A stretch of DNA of 30,914 nt from positions 1 to 30,914 of the forward strand of contig CAWUIH010000015.1 of the NCBI GenBank assembly GCA_963922495.1, read 5' to 3'. This stretch comes from CAWUIH01 sp963922495 (GTDB lineage: Bacteria > Pseudomonadota > Gammaproteobacteria > Coxiellales > Coxiellaceae). A model generated the notes under the pieces. It did not search any database and was not told where the DNA came from. It was given only the letters and a program-made list of their open reading frames with translations. Shown in pieces: positions 7,818 through 16,223 of this stretch (its first letter is position 1; each line of letters opens with the position of its first letter). A program made the translations under genes and the position numbers.

Positions 7818-8387
7818 GTGTTTATACTAAATCATATTGTGATACAAAATTTTTATAATCAACGGTTTCCGATACTTTCGGTAGATGAGAATTTGTGTTT
7901 GCGTCAACAAGAAACGAAAGATATCGAACCTTTCTTTGCGTATTATACTGACCCGTGCGTTTCACAGCATATCCTTGCCTCAAGCCCTACTACCTTAAAA
8001 GAAGCTGGCGTTGAAATTCAATACTGCCATGATCTTTTTCCAACAAAACGCGGAATATATTGGACTTTAGCTCGTAAAGAAGATGATATGATGATAGGGG
8101 CTGTGGGTATGTATATCAATAACTCACATCATCGTGCGGAAATATGTTATGATCTAGCGAAACATTTTTGGAGACAAGGTATTATGACGCGAGCACTTAG
8201 CTCAGTCATAAAATTTGCCTTCACTCATATGGAAATTCATCGCATCGAAGCCGTCACTCTGAAAGTAAATATTGGCTCAACTCGCATCTTAGAGAAGCTT
8301 GGATTTAATTATGAAGGGACTATGAAAAATTATCGCTATTACAGCGGCCGCCCCCATGACATTGAAATGTTTTCTCTCACTCCCTGA
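7818..8387 (+). CDS. GNAT-family N-acetyltransferase (RimJ/RimL-like)
   Basis: A 189-residue acetyl-CoA-dependent acetyltransferase of the RimJ/RimL subgroup, which acetylates N-termini or small amines. The N-terminal half has the typical LRQQETKDIEPFFAYYTDP opening strand and helix. The cofactor-binding segment is FWRQGIMTRALSSVIKFAF. The end shows HRIEAVTLKVN, STRILEKLGFNYEGTMKNY and a final DIEMFSLT, all standard for the group. The substrate is unknown. The start is uncertain: GTG 7818 gives the longest frame but has no ribosome-binding site, and another GTG lies at 7839. It precedes the glutamine synthetase gene by about 95 bp and may be transcribed separately. Confidence 0.82.
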   Translation: MFILNHIVIQNFYNQRFPILSVDENLCLRQQETKDIEPFFAYYTDPCVSQHILASSPTTLKEAGVEIQYCHDLFPTKRGIYWTLARKEDDMMIGAVGMYINNSHHRAEICYDLAKHFWRQGIMTRALSSVIKFAFTHMEIHRIEAVTLKVNIGSTRILEKLGFNYEGTMKNYRYYSGRPHDIEMFSLTP

Positions 8388-8483
8388 TTCTTTCATGAGG
8401 CTTGTGCCATCGGTAGTGAAACTTGGAGTATTTTTAGATATCATGGGGCACTTTTACAGAACGTCCGCACAAGAGGTAACATC

Positions 8484-9575
8484 ATGCTCTCACAAGCTAT
8501 TTATATCTGGATAGATGGTGCAAAACCAACACAAAAACTTCGATCCAAAACACGGGTAGTCAACTTTTCAAAAAAAGCTGTTTCAACTGACGACTTTCCC
8601 GAGTGGGGCTTCGATGGCTCATCAACTTATCAAGCTGAAGGCCATGACTCAGATCTGATCCTTAAACCTGTACGTTATTTTGACGACCCACTATTAGGTG
8701 TTGGTAATTACTTAGTAATATGCGAAGTGATGAACCCAGACGGCACACCTCATGCTAGCAATACTCGCTCAATTTTAAGGAGTGTACTCAGTAATGGTGG
8801 AGCAGAATTTGACCCTTGGGTGGGTTTCGAACAAGAATATACTTTGTTTAAAGGCTTACAACCGCTAGGGTGGCCTGAGGGCGGCTATCCTGCACCTCAA
8901 GGGCCTTTTTACTGTGGTGTCGGTGCCAATGAAGTTTTTGGTCGGCCACTTGCCGAAGAACACGCCAGCGCTTGCATCGATGCTGGCATCATGTTGTTCG
9001 GAACAAATGCCGAAGTCATGCCAGGTCAGTGGGAATTTCAAATTGGCTTTCGAGATGTCAAAGGCGAAAGCGCAGATCCCCTAACCGTTTCTGATCATTT
9101 GTGGGCAGCAAGATGGTTATTGTATCGCATTGGTGAAGAATACGGCATCACAGCAACCCTTGATCCGAAACCTGTCAAAGGTGACTGGAATGGCGCAGGC
9201 AAACATACCAATTTTTCAACAAAACAAATGCGCGACCCTAAAACCGGTATGGCTACCATTGAACAAGCGATCAGCCTTTTAGCAAAAAGACATAACGCCC
9301 ATATTGATGTTTATGGTCACGCCTTGGAAGAACGTCTGACAGGTCAGCATGAAACAGCACACATCAATGCGTTTAGCTCTGGCGTTAGCAATCGTGGGGC
9401 ATCCATCCGTATTCCAAGGAGCGTTGCTGATAAAGGTTATGGTTACTTTGAAGATCGACGACCTGGAGCCAATGCAGACCCCTACATGGTTGCTGCGATG
9501 CTAGTCTCAACGGTATGCGAAATCCCATTACCAATAAAACTGTCTTCAGCCACTGTCGATCCACAGACCACTTAG
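8484..9575 (+). CDS. glnII: Glutamine synthetase, type II (eukaryotic-like)
   Basis: Cytosolic enzyme forming glutamine from glutamate, ammonia and ATP. At 363 residues it is the short GSII type known from eukaryotes and some bacteria, not the ~470-residue GSI. The beta-grasp domain shows EWGFDGSSTYQA and a GFEQEYTLF metal-binding strand. The catalytic domain has NAEVMPGQWEFQIG, a GKHTNFSTKQMR version of the GSII signature and NRGASIRIPR. GSII lacks the tyrosine adenylylation control of GSI, so regulation would differ. The start has AAGAGG eight bases upstream. Its C-terminus is free and the gene is convergent with the serine hydrolase gene. The gene symbol is by analogy to rhizobial glnII. 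Confidence 0.9.
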   Translation: MLSQAIYIWIDGAKPTQKLRSKTRVVNFSKKAVSTDDFPEWGFDGSSTYQAEGHDSDLILKPVRYFDDPLLGVGNYLVICEVMNPDGTPHASNTRSILRSVLSNGGAEFDPWVGFEQEYTLFKGLQPLGWPEGGYPAPQGPFYCGVGANEVFGRPLAEEHASACIDAGIMLFGTNAEVMPGQWEFQIGFRDVKGESADPLTVSDHLWAARWLLYRIGEEYGITATLDPKPVKGDWNGAGKHTNFSTKQMRDPKTGMATIEQAISLLAKRHNAHIDVYGHALEERLTGQHETAHINAFSSGVSNRGASIRIPRSVADKGYGYFEDRRPGANADPYMVAAMLVSTVCEIPLPIKLSSATVDPQTT

Positions 9576-9583
9576 ATTATTAC

Positions 9584-9643
9584 AAGGCCCCGTCTTAATT
9601 GAAAAACGCTTATTAGGTTACTCAAAACACATTACGGGGTCTT
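9584..9643 (+). terminator. Possible terminator after the glutamine synthetase gene
   Basis: AAGGCCCCGT (9584-9593) and ACGGGGTCTT (9634-9643) can form ten base pairs in the plus-strand RNA, one of them G-U, starting nine bases after the stop codon. The 40-nt loop is long and the T-tract that follows is weak, so this may be a stabilising hairpin or a coincidence. Confidence 0.33.
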
Positions 9644-9689
9644 TGCTGTAACCCATAGCAACCATTTTTTATGTGTTTACCACCGCCAC

Positions 9690-10898
9690 TCACTCTTTCT
9701 TCCAATGAATTACTGCAAGGTGATTTTTCTCGTTGAAACCTAAATTTTGCCATACTGCTGAGTTAATTTTCTGACGATAGTAATATTGGGCAAGAGTATG
9801 GTTGTGATTATCCGGATAAGTCCGATTGGTTAGTAGAATGACATAAATTCCGTATCGACGACTCAACCACATTGAGGTTCCAGTATAGCCGGTATGCCCA
9901 TAGCCATCAGCATCAATATATAAACCAGCAGAAAATTGCGATGGCTGTTTTTTTAAAGGGTAGTACACGGTATCCCATCCCAGTGCACGCGAACTACCTT
10001 GGGGAATAGCAACACGGCTTGTAAATAAATCAATAGTTTCTTTTTTGAGAAAATCAATTGCTCCATATTGGCCATGATTTAATAACATGGAAGCAAAAAT
10101 ACCTAAATCCTCTATTGTTGAAAACAAACCGGCATTACCGGCAACACCATTTAATCCACGCGCAGTTGGATCATTAACAACACCGCATAAACATTGCGGC
10201 GTTGGTGGCATATAAGCAGGGTCGTTGATAACTGATATTTTTGTAGTATTTAGTGTTGGTACACAGTGACTACGATCACTGGGATTAAATTGGGTGTTTT
10301 GCATATTTAAAGGTGAAAAAATATAATTTTTTGTGTGTTGATCTAAAGTCTCTCCGCTTAGTTTTTCAATAATTTTTCCTAACAATACAAAATTAATATC
10401 AGAGTATATCGTTTTTGAATTTGGAAAATCACTTAACGGGGTTTTATAAAGCGCTTGTAATCTTTGTATCTGGGTAGCAAACTTAAGTGCATCAAAATTA
10501 TAAGCTGCAGCACCAGAAGTATGTGATAGTAGTTGCCATATCGAAATTTGCGATTTTATATTAGTTTGCTCTGCATTCGGACCACAAAATTCTGGAATAT
10601 ACTTTGTCACGCAATCATCTAGGTTTAAGCGCTGTTGTTCATAATAACGCATAATCGCTGTCGTCGTTGCAACAACTTTTGTTAACGATGAAATATCAAA
10701 TAACGAATCCAATTGATTTTTAATTTTTTGTTCGTAAGTATGGTAACCAAAACATTGTTTTACAAACGTTCGTGTTGCGCTTCCAGCAATAAGACACCCA
10801 CCTGGAAAAGCGTAATCTTGTGCCGCATCAGCAAACAATTGCTGTAATGATACTTTCTCTTGATATTCATAATAAGGCAAGTCCATGCTAGCTGGCAT
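9690..10898 (-). CDS. Serine hydrolase of the beta-lactamase/PBP-like fold
   Basis: A 402-residue protein of the class C beta-lactamase-like superfamily. It has the nucleophile motif S71-L-T-K74, a Y165-S-D167 motif in place of Y-x-N, and a late GHTGYTGTS motif in place of K-T-G. Such proteins include esterases, D-aminopeptidases and cell-wall enzymes, and the sequence does not decide between them. No signal peptide is evident at the N-terminus (MPASMDLPYYEYQEK), so the product may stay in the cytoplasm, unlike true beta-lactamases. The start ATG 10898 has AGGGA nine bases upstream; ATG 10886 is an alternative. It is divergent from xseA with about 64 bp between starts. Confidence 0.82.
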   Translation of the reverse strand: MPASMDLPYYEYQEKVSLQQLFADAAQDYAFPGGCLIAGSATRTFVKQCFGYHTYEQKIKNQLDSLFDISSLTKVVATTTAIMRYYEQQRLNLDDCVTKYIPEFCGPNAEQTNIKSQISIWQLLSHTSGAAAYNFDALKFATQIQRLQALYKTPLSDFPNSKTIYSDINFVLLGKIIEKLSGETLDQHTKNYIFSPLNMQNTQFNPSDRSHCVPTLNTTKISVINDPAYMPPTPQCLCGVVNDPTARGLNGVAGNAGLFSTIEDLGIFASMLLNHGQYGAIDFLKKETIDLFTSRVAIPQGSSRALGWDTVYYPLKKQPSQFSAGLYIDADGYGHTGYTGTSMWLSRRYGIYVILLTNRTYPDNHNHTLAQYYYRQKINSAVWQNLGFNEKNHLAVIHWKKE

Positions 10899-10962
10899 CA
10901 GGCAGAGTCCCTATAAAATCACATTGATGACATTGTACTGTACCGATGGCATACTATCTAGC

Positions 10963-12195
10963 ATGAAAACGCCATATCTGATTAGTCCCGACTACATGGA
11001 TGAAGCTACTGAATCCATCCTCAGCGTTTCCAAACTCAATGAAGCAGCACGCAAGCTGATTGAAGCAGAATTAACGGATATTTGGGTAATAGGTGAGATA
11101 TCAAACTTATCTCAGCCAGCCTCTGGGCATTTATACTTTTCTCTAAAAGATGAACATGCGCAAGTGCGTTGCGCATTTTTTCGAGGCTATCAACGGCATC
11201 TAGATTTTAAGCTTGAAAACGGTCAGCAAGTGCTGGTGCAAGCACAAGCAAGCATATACGAAGCGCGTGGTGATTTTCAATTAATTGTGCAACGCATGCA
11301 AATGGCTGGCGCTGGAGCATTGCAACTGGCATTTGAAAAATTAAAAAAACAACTCAGTAATGCCGGATTGTTTGACGCAGCAGCAAAAAAATCCATTCCC
11401 ACTATCCCACGCTGTATTGGCGTGATCACCTCGCCTACTGGTGCCGCGATTCGAGACATTTTACAAGTGTTAAAAAGGCGTTGTGGCAGTATTTCTGTTG
11501 TTATCTACCCCACAAGCGTCCAAGGAAATAACGCCGCCGCTGAAATTGTTGCTGCTATTCAATTAGCGCAACAACGACACGAATGCGATGTACTGTTAGT
11601 AGCACGTGGTGGTGGCTCCTTAGAAGATTTATGGCCTTTTAATGAAAAAATCGTTGCAGAAGCTATGTTTGCTTGCAACATTCCAATTGTAACGGGCATT
11701 GGTCATGAAATTGACTTCACAATCGCAGATTTTGTGGCCGATCAACGGGCTGCCACCCCTTCCGCTGCAGCCGAATGGATCAGCCCTGAACAATCCCAAT
11801 TACAGCAACAATTAATCAACGCACAAAAACGCCTTAATCAACTGATGAAAACACGGCTACGCGAGTCACAGCTACAATTGCAACACCTTAGAGCACAATT
11901 AAAACACCCGCAACAACTATTAAAAAAGTATCAACAAGAACTCAATCATCAAAATCAGCGACTTATGATGGCAATGGATTATTTACTCGACAAAACTAAA
12001 CAACGACTACATACACTCAGTCAAGCACTGCATACCGTCAGTCCACTGGCAACGCTACAACGTGGTTATGCAATAGTGACTCAACAAAAAAGTATTATTA
12101 CAAATGTCCATCAATTAAAACCCGGTAAACAAATCAAAGTGCAATTCTGCGATGGCAACGCCATGGCGGAAATTAGTAAAATTAATCACAAATAA
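10963..12195 (+). CDS. xseA: Exodeoxyribonuclease VII large subunit
   Basis: Large subunit of exonuclease VII, which degrades single-stranded DNA from both ends together with XseB. An N-terminal OB-fold (TDIWVIGEISNLSQPASGH, VRCAFFRG) is followed by the catalytic domain: SPTGAAIRDILQVLKRRC, ARGGGSLEDLWPFN, and GIGHEIDFTIADFVADQRA followed by TPSAAAE. A glutamine-rich coiled-coil region and the terminal RGYAIV motif complete it. The longest frame opens at 10885, overlapping the divergent gene. I prefer ATG 10963 (410 residues, near the family's usual 400-460); ATG 10996 is also possible. No xseB is adjacent. It converges on der with 15 bp between stops. Confidence 0.94.
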   Translation: MKTPYLISPDYMDEATESILSVSKLNEAARKLIEAELTDIWVIGEISNLSQPASGHLYFSLKDEHAQVRCAFFRGYQRHLDFKLENGQQVLVQAQASIYEARGDFQLIVQRMQMAGAGALQLAFEKLKKQLSNAGLFDAAAKKSIPTIPRCIGVITSPTGAAIRDILQVLKRRCGSISVVIYPTSVQGNNAAAEIVAAIQLAQQRHECDVLLVARGGGSLEDLWPFNEKIVAEAMFACNIPIVTGIGHEIDFTIADFVADQRAATPSAAAEWISPEQSQLQQQLINAQKRLNQLMKTRLRESQLQLQHLRAQLKHPQQLLKKYQQELNHQNQRLMMAMDYLLDKTKQRLHTLSQALHTVSPLATLQRGYAIVTQQKSIITNVHQLKPGKQIKVQFCDGNAMAEISKINHK

Positions 12196-12210
12196 TCAGA
12201 GCGACTAATA

Positions 12211-13530
12211 CTATTTTTTGTAGGGATTTTTATCGGTAACGAGCTTAATATGCACTGGGACACCGACAAACTGAAAAGTTCTTTGAAAATAGTTACTGAG
12301 GTAGCGGGCATACGATGGTGGCAAAGAATCGGTTTGTTTACCATGAACGATGATAGTCAGTGGATGCCGCCCACCCAGGTGTGCATAGCGCAATCGGATG
12401 CGTCGCCCCCGAACCAGTGGTGGCTCATGATCACTAATCGCTTTTTCCAAGACTTTTGTCAGCGCTGCAGTGGATAAATCCTGCCGCAACGAATCATGAG
12501 CTTCATGCACAGCGCGAAGTAATTTATAGATGCCGGTGCCATGTAGCGCTGAAATAAAGTAACGACGTGCAAAGCTGACAAAATCCATGCGGCGCTCAAT
12601 GTCATCTTGTAATTGCTCGCGCTTAATTTTCTCTAAACCATCCCATTTATTGATAGCGATAACCACACAAGTACCCGCCTCAATAATTAATCGTAATAAC
12701 CGTAAATCCTGCTCATTAATCCCTTCGCGGGCGTTTAATACAAAAATCACAACGTCTGCGCCATGTACGGCTTGCATCGATTTTATCATCGAAAATTTTT
12801 CAACGGCTTGGTGAACTTTATTACGACGACGAACCCCCGCTGTATCAATTAAGGTGTAGTAATGTCCATCGCGTTCGAAGGGAATATAAATGCTGTCTCT
12901 GGTTGTACCCGGAAAATCTTTTACAATCAATCGCTCCTCACCCAAAAAACGATTAATGAGGGTGGATTTTCCAACGTTAGGGCGTCCAACAACAGCAATT
13001 TTAATTTCGCTTTCCGTCGATTGTGGTGCTTCATATTCAGGCAAAAAACTTAAAGTATCAAGCATGAGTGTTTGAATACCACGGCCACTTTTAGCAGCAA
13101 TAGTATACGGCTTTCCCAACCCTAATCGATAAAAGTCACTTTCAACAAGTTCTGATGCGAGGCGATCAGCTTTATTAATCACTAACAAAACTTTTTTATT
13201 GAGCACTCGCAAACGCTGTGCAATGACTTCGTCGGCAGCAACCAAACCGGTTTTTGCATCGACTAAAAATAAAACGCAATGTGACTCTTCAATAGCCTGA
13301 TGAACTTGAACCTCGGTTAAACCTGCTATTTCAGTGTCATCAGTGTCTACAACACCACCGGTATCCACTAATAATATTGCTCGATCTGCAATCTTAGTCT
13401 CACCGTATTGCCTATCACGAGTAAGGCCAGGAAGGTCAGCAACTAATGCTGCACGCGATTGAGTAAGGTAATTGAATAATGTGGATTTGCCCACGTTGGC
13501 GCGGCCAACAATAGCAATCGTTGGCAACAT
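12211..13530 (-). CDS. der: Ribosome-assembly GTPase Der (EngA)
   Basis: Essential GTPase with two tandem G domains that acts in maturation of the 50S ribosomal subunit. The first domain has GRANVGKST, DTGG and NKAD. The second has GRPNVGKST, DTAG and NKWD. A C-terminal KH-like domain follows. At 439 residues it is near the compact form of the family (E. coli is 490, with longer linkers and tail). The start ATG 13530 has AGGA eight bases upstream. It is the last gene of the hisS-yfgM-der run, one base after the yfgM stop. In most gammaproteobacteria bamB lies between yfgM and der; here it is absent. Confidence 0.97.
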   Translation of the reverse strand: MLPTIAIVGRANVGKSTLFNYLTQSRAALVADLPGLTRDRQYGETKIADRAILLVDTGGVVDTDDTEIAGLTEVQVHQAIEESHCVLFLVDAKTGLVAADEVIAQRLRVLNKKVLLVINKADRLASELVESDFYRLGLGKPYTIAAKSGRGIQTLMLDTLSFLPEYEAPQSTESEIKIAVVGRPNVGKSTLINRFLGEERLIVKDFPGTTRDSIYIPFERDGHYYTLIDTAGVRRRNKVHQAVEKFSMIKSMQAVHGADVVIFVLNAREGINEQDLRLLRLIIEAGTCVVIAINKWDGLEKIKREQLQDDIERRMDFVSFARRYFISALHGTGIYKLLRAVHEAHDSLRQDLSTAALTKVLEKAISDHEPPLVRGRRIRLRYAHLGGRHPLTIIVHGKQTDSLPPSYARYLSNYFQRTFQFVGVPVHIKLVTDKNPYKK

Positions 13531-13531
13531 C

Positions 13532-14161
13532 TCAGTTTTCCTGTGCTAATTTCTCACTGAGAAAGTTATTGGGCAATTGAGTGGATTGAAGTTGTGATTG
13601 TGCTAGTTTATAAAATTGCTGTGCTTGCTTTTTCTCACCTAGCGCGTTGTATATATCACCCTTCTCACTATTTATAAGTGGACTGTAAGTAGAATCATTG
13701 ACTGTGTCCAACAACACTAACGCTGCTTTATTATTATTTTCAGAATGTAATATACGCGCAGCACGCAGTCGTGCTACCTGTTTCACACCGTTCATATTCG
13801 AATGTGCGATTACCCATTTTAAACGTGATACTGCTACAGGATATTTCTTATTTTCTACTGCGCTCTTCGCTGCATAAAGCTGAGCAAGAGCGGCGTAAGG
13901 TGTGGATCGATAACTGCGGACTAACTCTTCAGTTAATAAATTCACTTGAGAAGCATTATTATTTTTGCTGGCAAACTCTAATTCTGTATAAAGACTTGAA
14001 GCCTTAGCAGCATGGGTGTATTCATAGTTTCGCCAGTGATACCAACCAAATATCACTGCCAAAATCACAACAACTGTGGTTAAAACGAAAGTACCATAAC
14101 GCCTCCACCACTGTTTGATAACTTCAATCTGCTCTTTATCGGTTAAATACTCGCTCATCAC
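13532..14161 (-). CDS. yfgM: YfgM-like TPR protein, SecYEG-associated
   Basis: A 209-residue inner-membrane protein. A cytoplasmic N-terminus (EYLTDKEQIEVIKQWWRRYG) is followed by one membrane helix (FVLTTVVVILAVIFGWYHW, about 25-43) and a periplasmic helical-repeat region with TPR character. This matches YfgM, which associates with the SecYEG translocon and periplasmic chaperones. The start overlaps the hisS stop by four bases, so the genes are likely translationally coupled. Length and order (hisS-yfgM-der) agree with the family. Confidence 0.87.
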   Translation of the reverse strand: MMSEYLTDKEQIEVIKQWWRRYGTFVLTTVVVILAVIFGWYHWRNYEYTHAAKASSLYTELEFASKNNNASQVNLLTEELVRSYRSTPYAALAQLYAAKSAVENKKYPVAVSRLKWVIAHSNMNGVKQVARLRAARILHSENNNKAALVLLDTVNDSTYSPLINSEKGDIYNALGEKKQAQQFYKLAQSQLQSTQLPNNFLSEKLAQEN

Positions 14162-15420
14162 ACATTCTCACGTAAATAAGTTACCAATGTTCCTAGGTTC
14201 AGAGTTTGCTGTGGCTCATTATTACGTAGGTTTTTAAGGGTGTATTGGCCTGTTACTATTTCCTGCTCACCAATAACCAAAGCCCATTTTGCCCCACTTT
14301 TGTCGGCTTTCTTGAATTGACTTTTGAAGCTTCCACCCGTGAGATGCACTATCACCGACAGTGTAGGCACCGCATGACGCAATTTTTCTGCAAGCAACAA
14401 CGCTTGAGAAACGGTATCATCACCGACACAAACCATATAAACATCTAATTTTGTACAGCATTCTTGAACTTTACGCAACAATAGCACCAACCGCTCTAAC
14501 CCCGCAGCAAATCCAACCGCAGGTGCTGGCTTACCACCAAGTATCTCCACTAAGTTATCATAACGACCACCCGCACAGACTGTTCCTTGCGCTCCTAACT
14601 CATCAGTGACCCATTCAAAAACTGTATGTGAATAGTAATCGAGGCCTCGAACCAGGTTAGGGTTCACAGTGTAAGGGACATCGGCCTGCTTCAGCAACAA
14701 ACAAAATTGTTCAAAGTGTTGCTGCGACTCCATATCGAGATGATCAAGCAGTTTAGGTGCGGCTTTAATTAGTTCTGCCATTTCAGGATTTTTACTATCA
14801 AGGATGCGTAACGGATTGTTTGTTAGACGGCGCTGGCTATCTGCATCCAGTTGATGCTGGTGAGCGCCCAGGTAACTCACCAACCGATCTCGATAATCCG
14901 ATCGTACTGCTGAAGAGCCCAGAGTATTAATTTCTAAACGCACCCGATCAAGCAATCCAAGCTCGTGCCATAATCGTCGACATAGCAAGATAATCTCCAT
15001 ATCCACTAAAGGACCTGGAATTCCATATGCTTCAACGCCCAATTGATAAAATTGACGATAACGGCCTTTTTGTGGCTGCTCATAGCGAAACATAGGACCT
15101 AAATACCAAAGCCGTTGAGTTTGTCCATACAATAAGTTGTGCTCAACGATGGCTCGCGTGCAACTGGCGGTACCTTCAGGCCGTAGTGTGACACTGTCTG
15201 CATTACGGTCATCGAAACTATACATTTCTTTTTCGACAATATCGGTTACCTCTCCCACGGTGCGCTTAAAAAGAGAGGTGCTTTCAAGCACAGGAGTACG
15301 AATTTCGCGATAACCGTAGCGGGAAACCACGTCCCGCACAGTATTTTCTAGCAGCGACCAATACGGAGAATCATGGGGAAGAATGTCATGCATCCCCTTG
15401 ATAGATTTAAATTGAATCAT
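14158..15420 (-). CDS. hisS: Histidyl-tRNA synthetase
   Basis: Class II aminoacyl-tRNA synthetase charging tRNA-His. The 420 residues match the usual length (E. coli 424). The N-terminus IKGMHDILP, the motif 2 segment TLRPEGTASCTRAIVEHN with MFRYEQPQKGRYRQFYQ, the histidine-specific LVRGLDYYSHTVFEW and the motif 3-side AGGRYDNL are all present. A C-terminal anticodon-binding domain follows. Its ATG overlaps the rodZ stop by one base (TAATG). In related genomes ispG lies between rodZ and hisS; it is missing here. Confidence 0.97.
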   Translation of the reverse strand: MIQFKSIKGMHDILPHDSPYWSLLENTVRDVVSRYGYREIRTPVLESTSLFKRTVGEVTDIVEKEMYSFDDRNADSVTLRPEGTASCTRAIVEHNLLYGQTQRLWYLGPMFRYEQPQKGRYRQFYQLGVEAYGIPGPLVDMEIILLCRRLWHELGLLDRVRLEINTLGSSAVRSDYRDRLVSYLGAHQHQLDADSQRRLTNNPLRILDSKNPEMAELIKAAPKLLDHLDMESQQHFEQFCLLLKQADVPYTVNPNLVRGLDYYSHTVFEWVTDELGAQGTVCAGGRYDNLVEILGGKPAPAVGFAAGLERLVLLLRKVQECCTKLDVYMVCVGDDTVSQALLLAEKLRHAVPTLSVIVHLTGGSFKSQFKKADKSGAKWALVIGEQEIVTGQYTLKNLRNNEPQQTLNLGTLVTYLRENV

Positions 15421-16046
15421 TAGTGTCTTGACTCTTTGCTTGCAGTAACTTGCTTAAAACGCGCACGCAATGCATCATGCAATCGTGTCTGCGGGATGAT
15501 AGCATTTTCGTCAAGTAAAGGCTCTGAAGACTTGGAAGAATTTTTTGCAACTGAATTCTTGCCATCAATGCTGAAATAATGGTGATCTCTATTTTTCCAC
15601 CACAAACCAACGGTTGCCAACAACACCAGTGAAATTACCACAGCAATCAACCAAATACGTTTACGCTGCATCTTTTTTGATTTTTTAGCAAACGGCAACA
15701 TACGGTGCAATCGAAACGTCGGTTGCTCTCTAGGGAATGCACGATGCAGGCCACGAGACGGCGACGGCTCAAAGTGGGCTTCAAATGCACTGATTACATC
15801 CGCCTCTGGGATATCCATCGCTTTGGCATAAACTCGAAGGTAACCGCGCAAATAAATTACGGCAGGAAAATCACTGTAGACGTCTCGTTCTATATCTACA
15901 ACACATTGTTTGCTCAAGCGTGTCATAGCGGTAACTTGCTCAATGTCTAATCCTTTGGCAACACGAGCTTCATGCAATAACTGACCCGGTTTTTGAGGCG
16001 CTTGAAAAACGTCATCAGCATCCATTTCTAAATAGGTTTCTGTCAT
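15420..16046 (-). CDS. rodZ: Short RodZ-like cell-shape protein (HTH + TM)
   Basis: A 208-residue protein with the N-terminal RodZ helix-turn-helix of the HTH_25 type (PGQLLHEARVAKGLDIEQV through YLRGYLRVYAKAMDIPEAD). A basic juxtamembrane stretch (FAKKSKKMQRKRIW) and one membrane helix (LIAVVISLVLLATVGLWW) follow. RodZ links the MreB cytoskeleton to the wall-elongation machinery. Only about 55 periplasmic residues follow the helix, and the DUF4115 domain of typical RodZ (about 300-340 residues) is absent. I prefer ATG 16046, ten bases after AGGA, to ATG 16073, which sits directly behind a TATAAT that may be the promoter's -10. HTH and context make the assignment good, but the shortness is notable. 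Confidence 0.82.
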   Translation of the reverse strand: MTETYLEMDADDVFQAPQKPGQLLHEARVAKGLDIEQVTAMTRLSKQCVVDIERDVYSDFPAVIYLRGYLRVYAKAMDIPEADVISAFEAHFEPSPSRGLHRAFPREQPTFRLHRMLPFAKKSKKMQRKRIWLIAVVISLVLLATVGLWWKNRDHHYFSIDGKNSVAKNSSKSSEPLLDENAIIPQTRLHDALRARFKQVTASKESRH

Positions 16047-16201
16047 AAGCTTTATTCCTAATTCTTGTTGCATTAATTATACCGAACTCCCCGTCAATAT
16101 GGCATCGTTTGATTTTACAGTAGTAAATTTTAAGTTTTTTTTAATGTTACAATGTCTATTGCCATTCATTGGTCTGAATATTTACGATACAAAGAATTAA
16201 A

Positions 16202-16219
16202 CCTAGAAAAGACAGTTAA
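16202..16219. repeat. Possible remnant end of the palindromic repeat
   Basis: CCTAGAAAAGACAGTTAA closely resembles the repeat terminus CCTAGAAAAAGCAGTTGA of copy 1 and of inverted copy 3. It lies just past the rlmN stop codon. No second arm or central part is recognisable, so it is either a truncated copy or chance. Confidence 0.25.
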
Positions 16220-16223
16220 AAAA

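Noticed and set aside
8388..8483. Sigma-54 promoter before glutamine synthetase
   Set aside because: A TGGGGCAC resembles the -24 element but no TGC lies at the required -12 spacing.
9584..9643. Inverted repeat after the glutamine synthetase gene as another copy of the palindromic family
   Set aside because: Its arms (AAGGCCCCGT / ACGGGGTCTT) share nothing with the CCTAGAAAAAG ends. It is listed only as a weak terminator.
9690..10898. Serine hydrolase as a true beta-lactamase resistance gene
   Set aside because: No signal peptide, Y-S-D instead of Y-x-N and H-T-G instead of K-T-G; the superfamily is mostly esterases and peptidases, so a resistance role is not supported.
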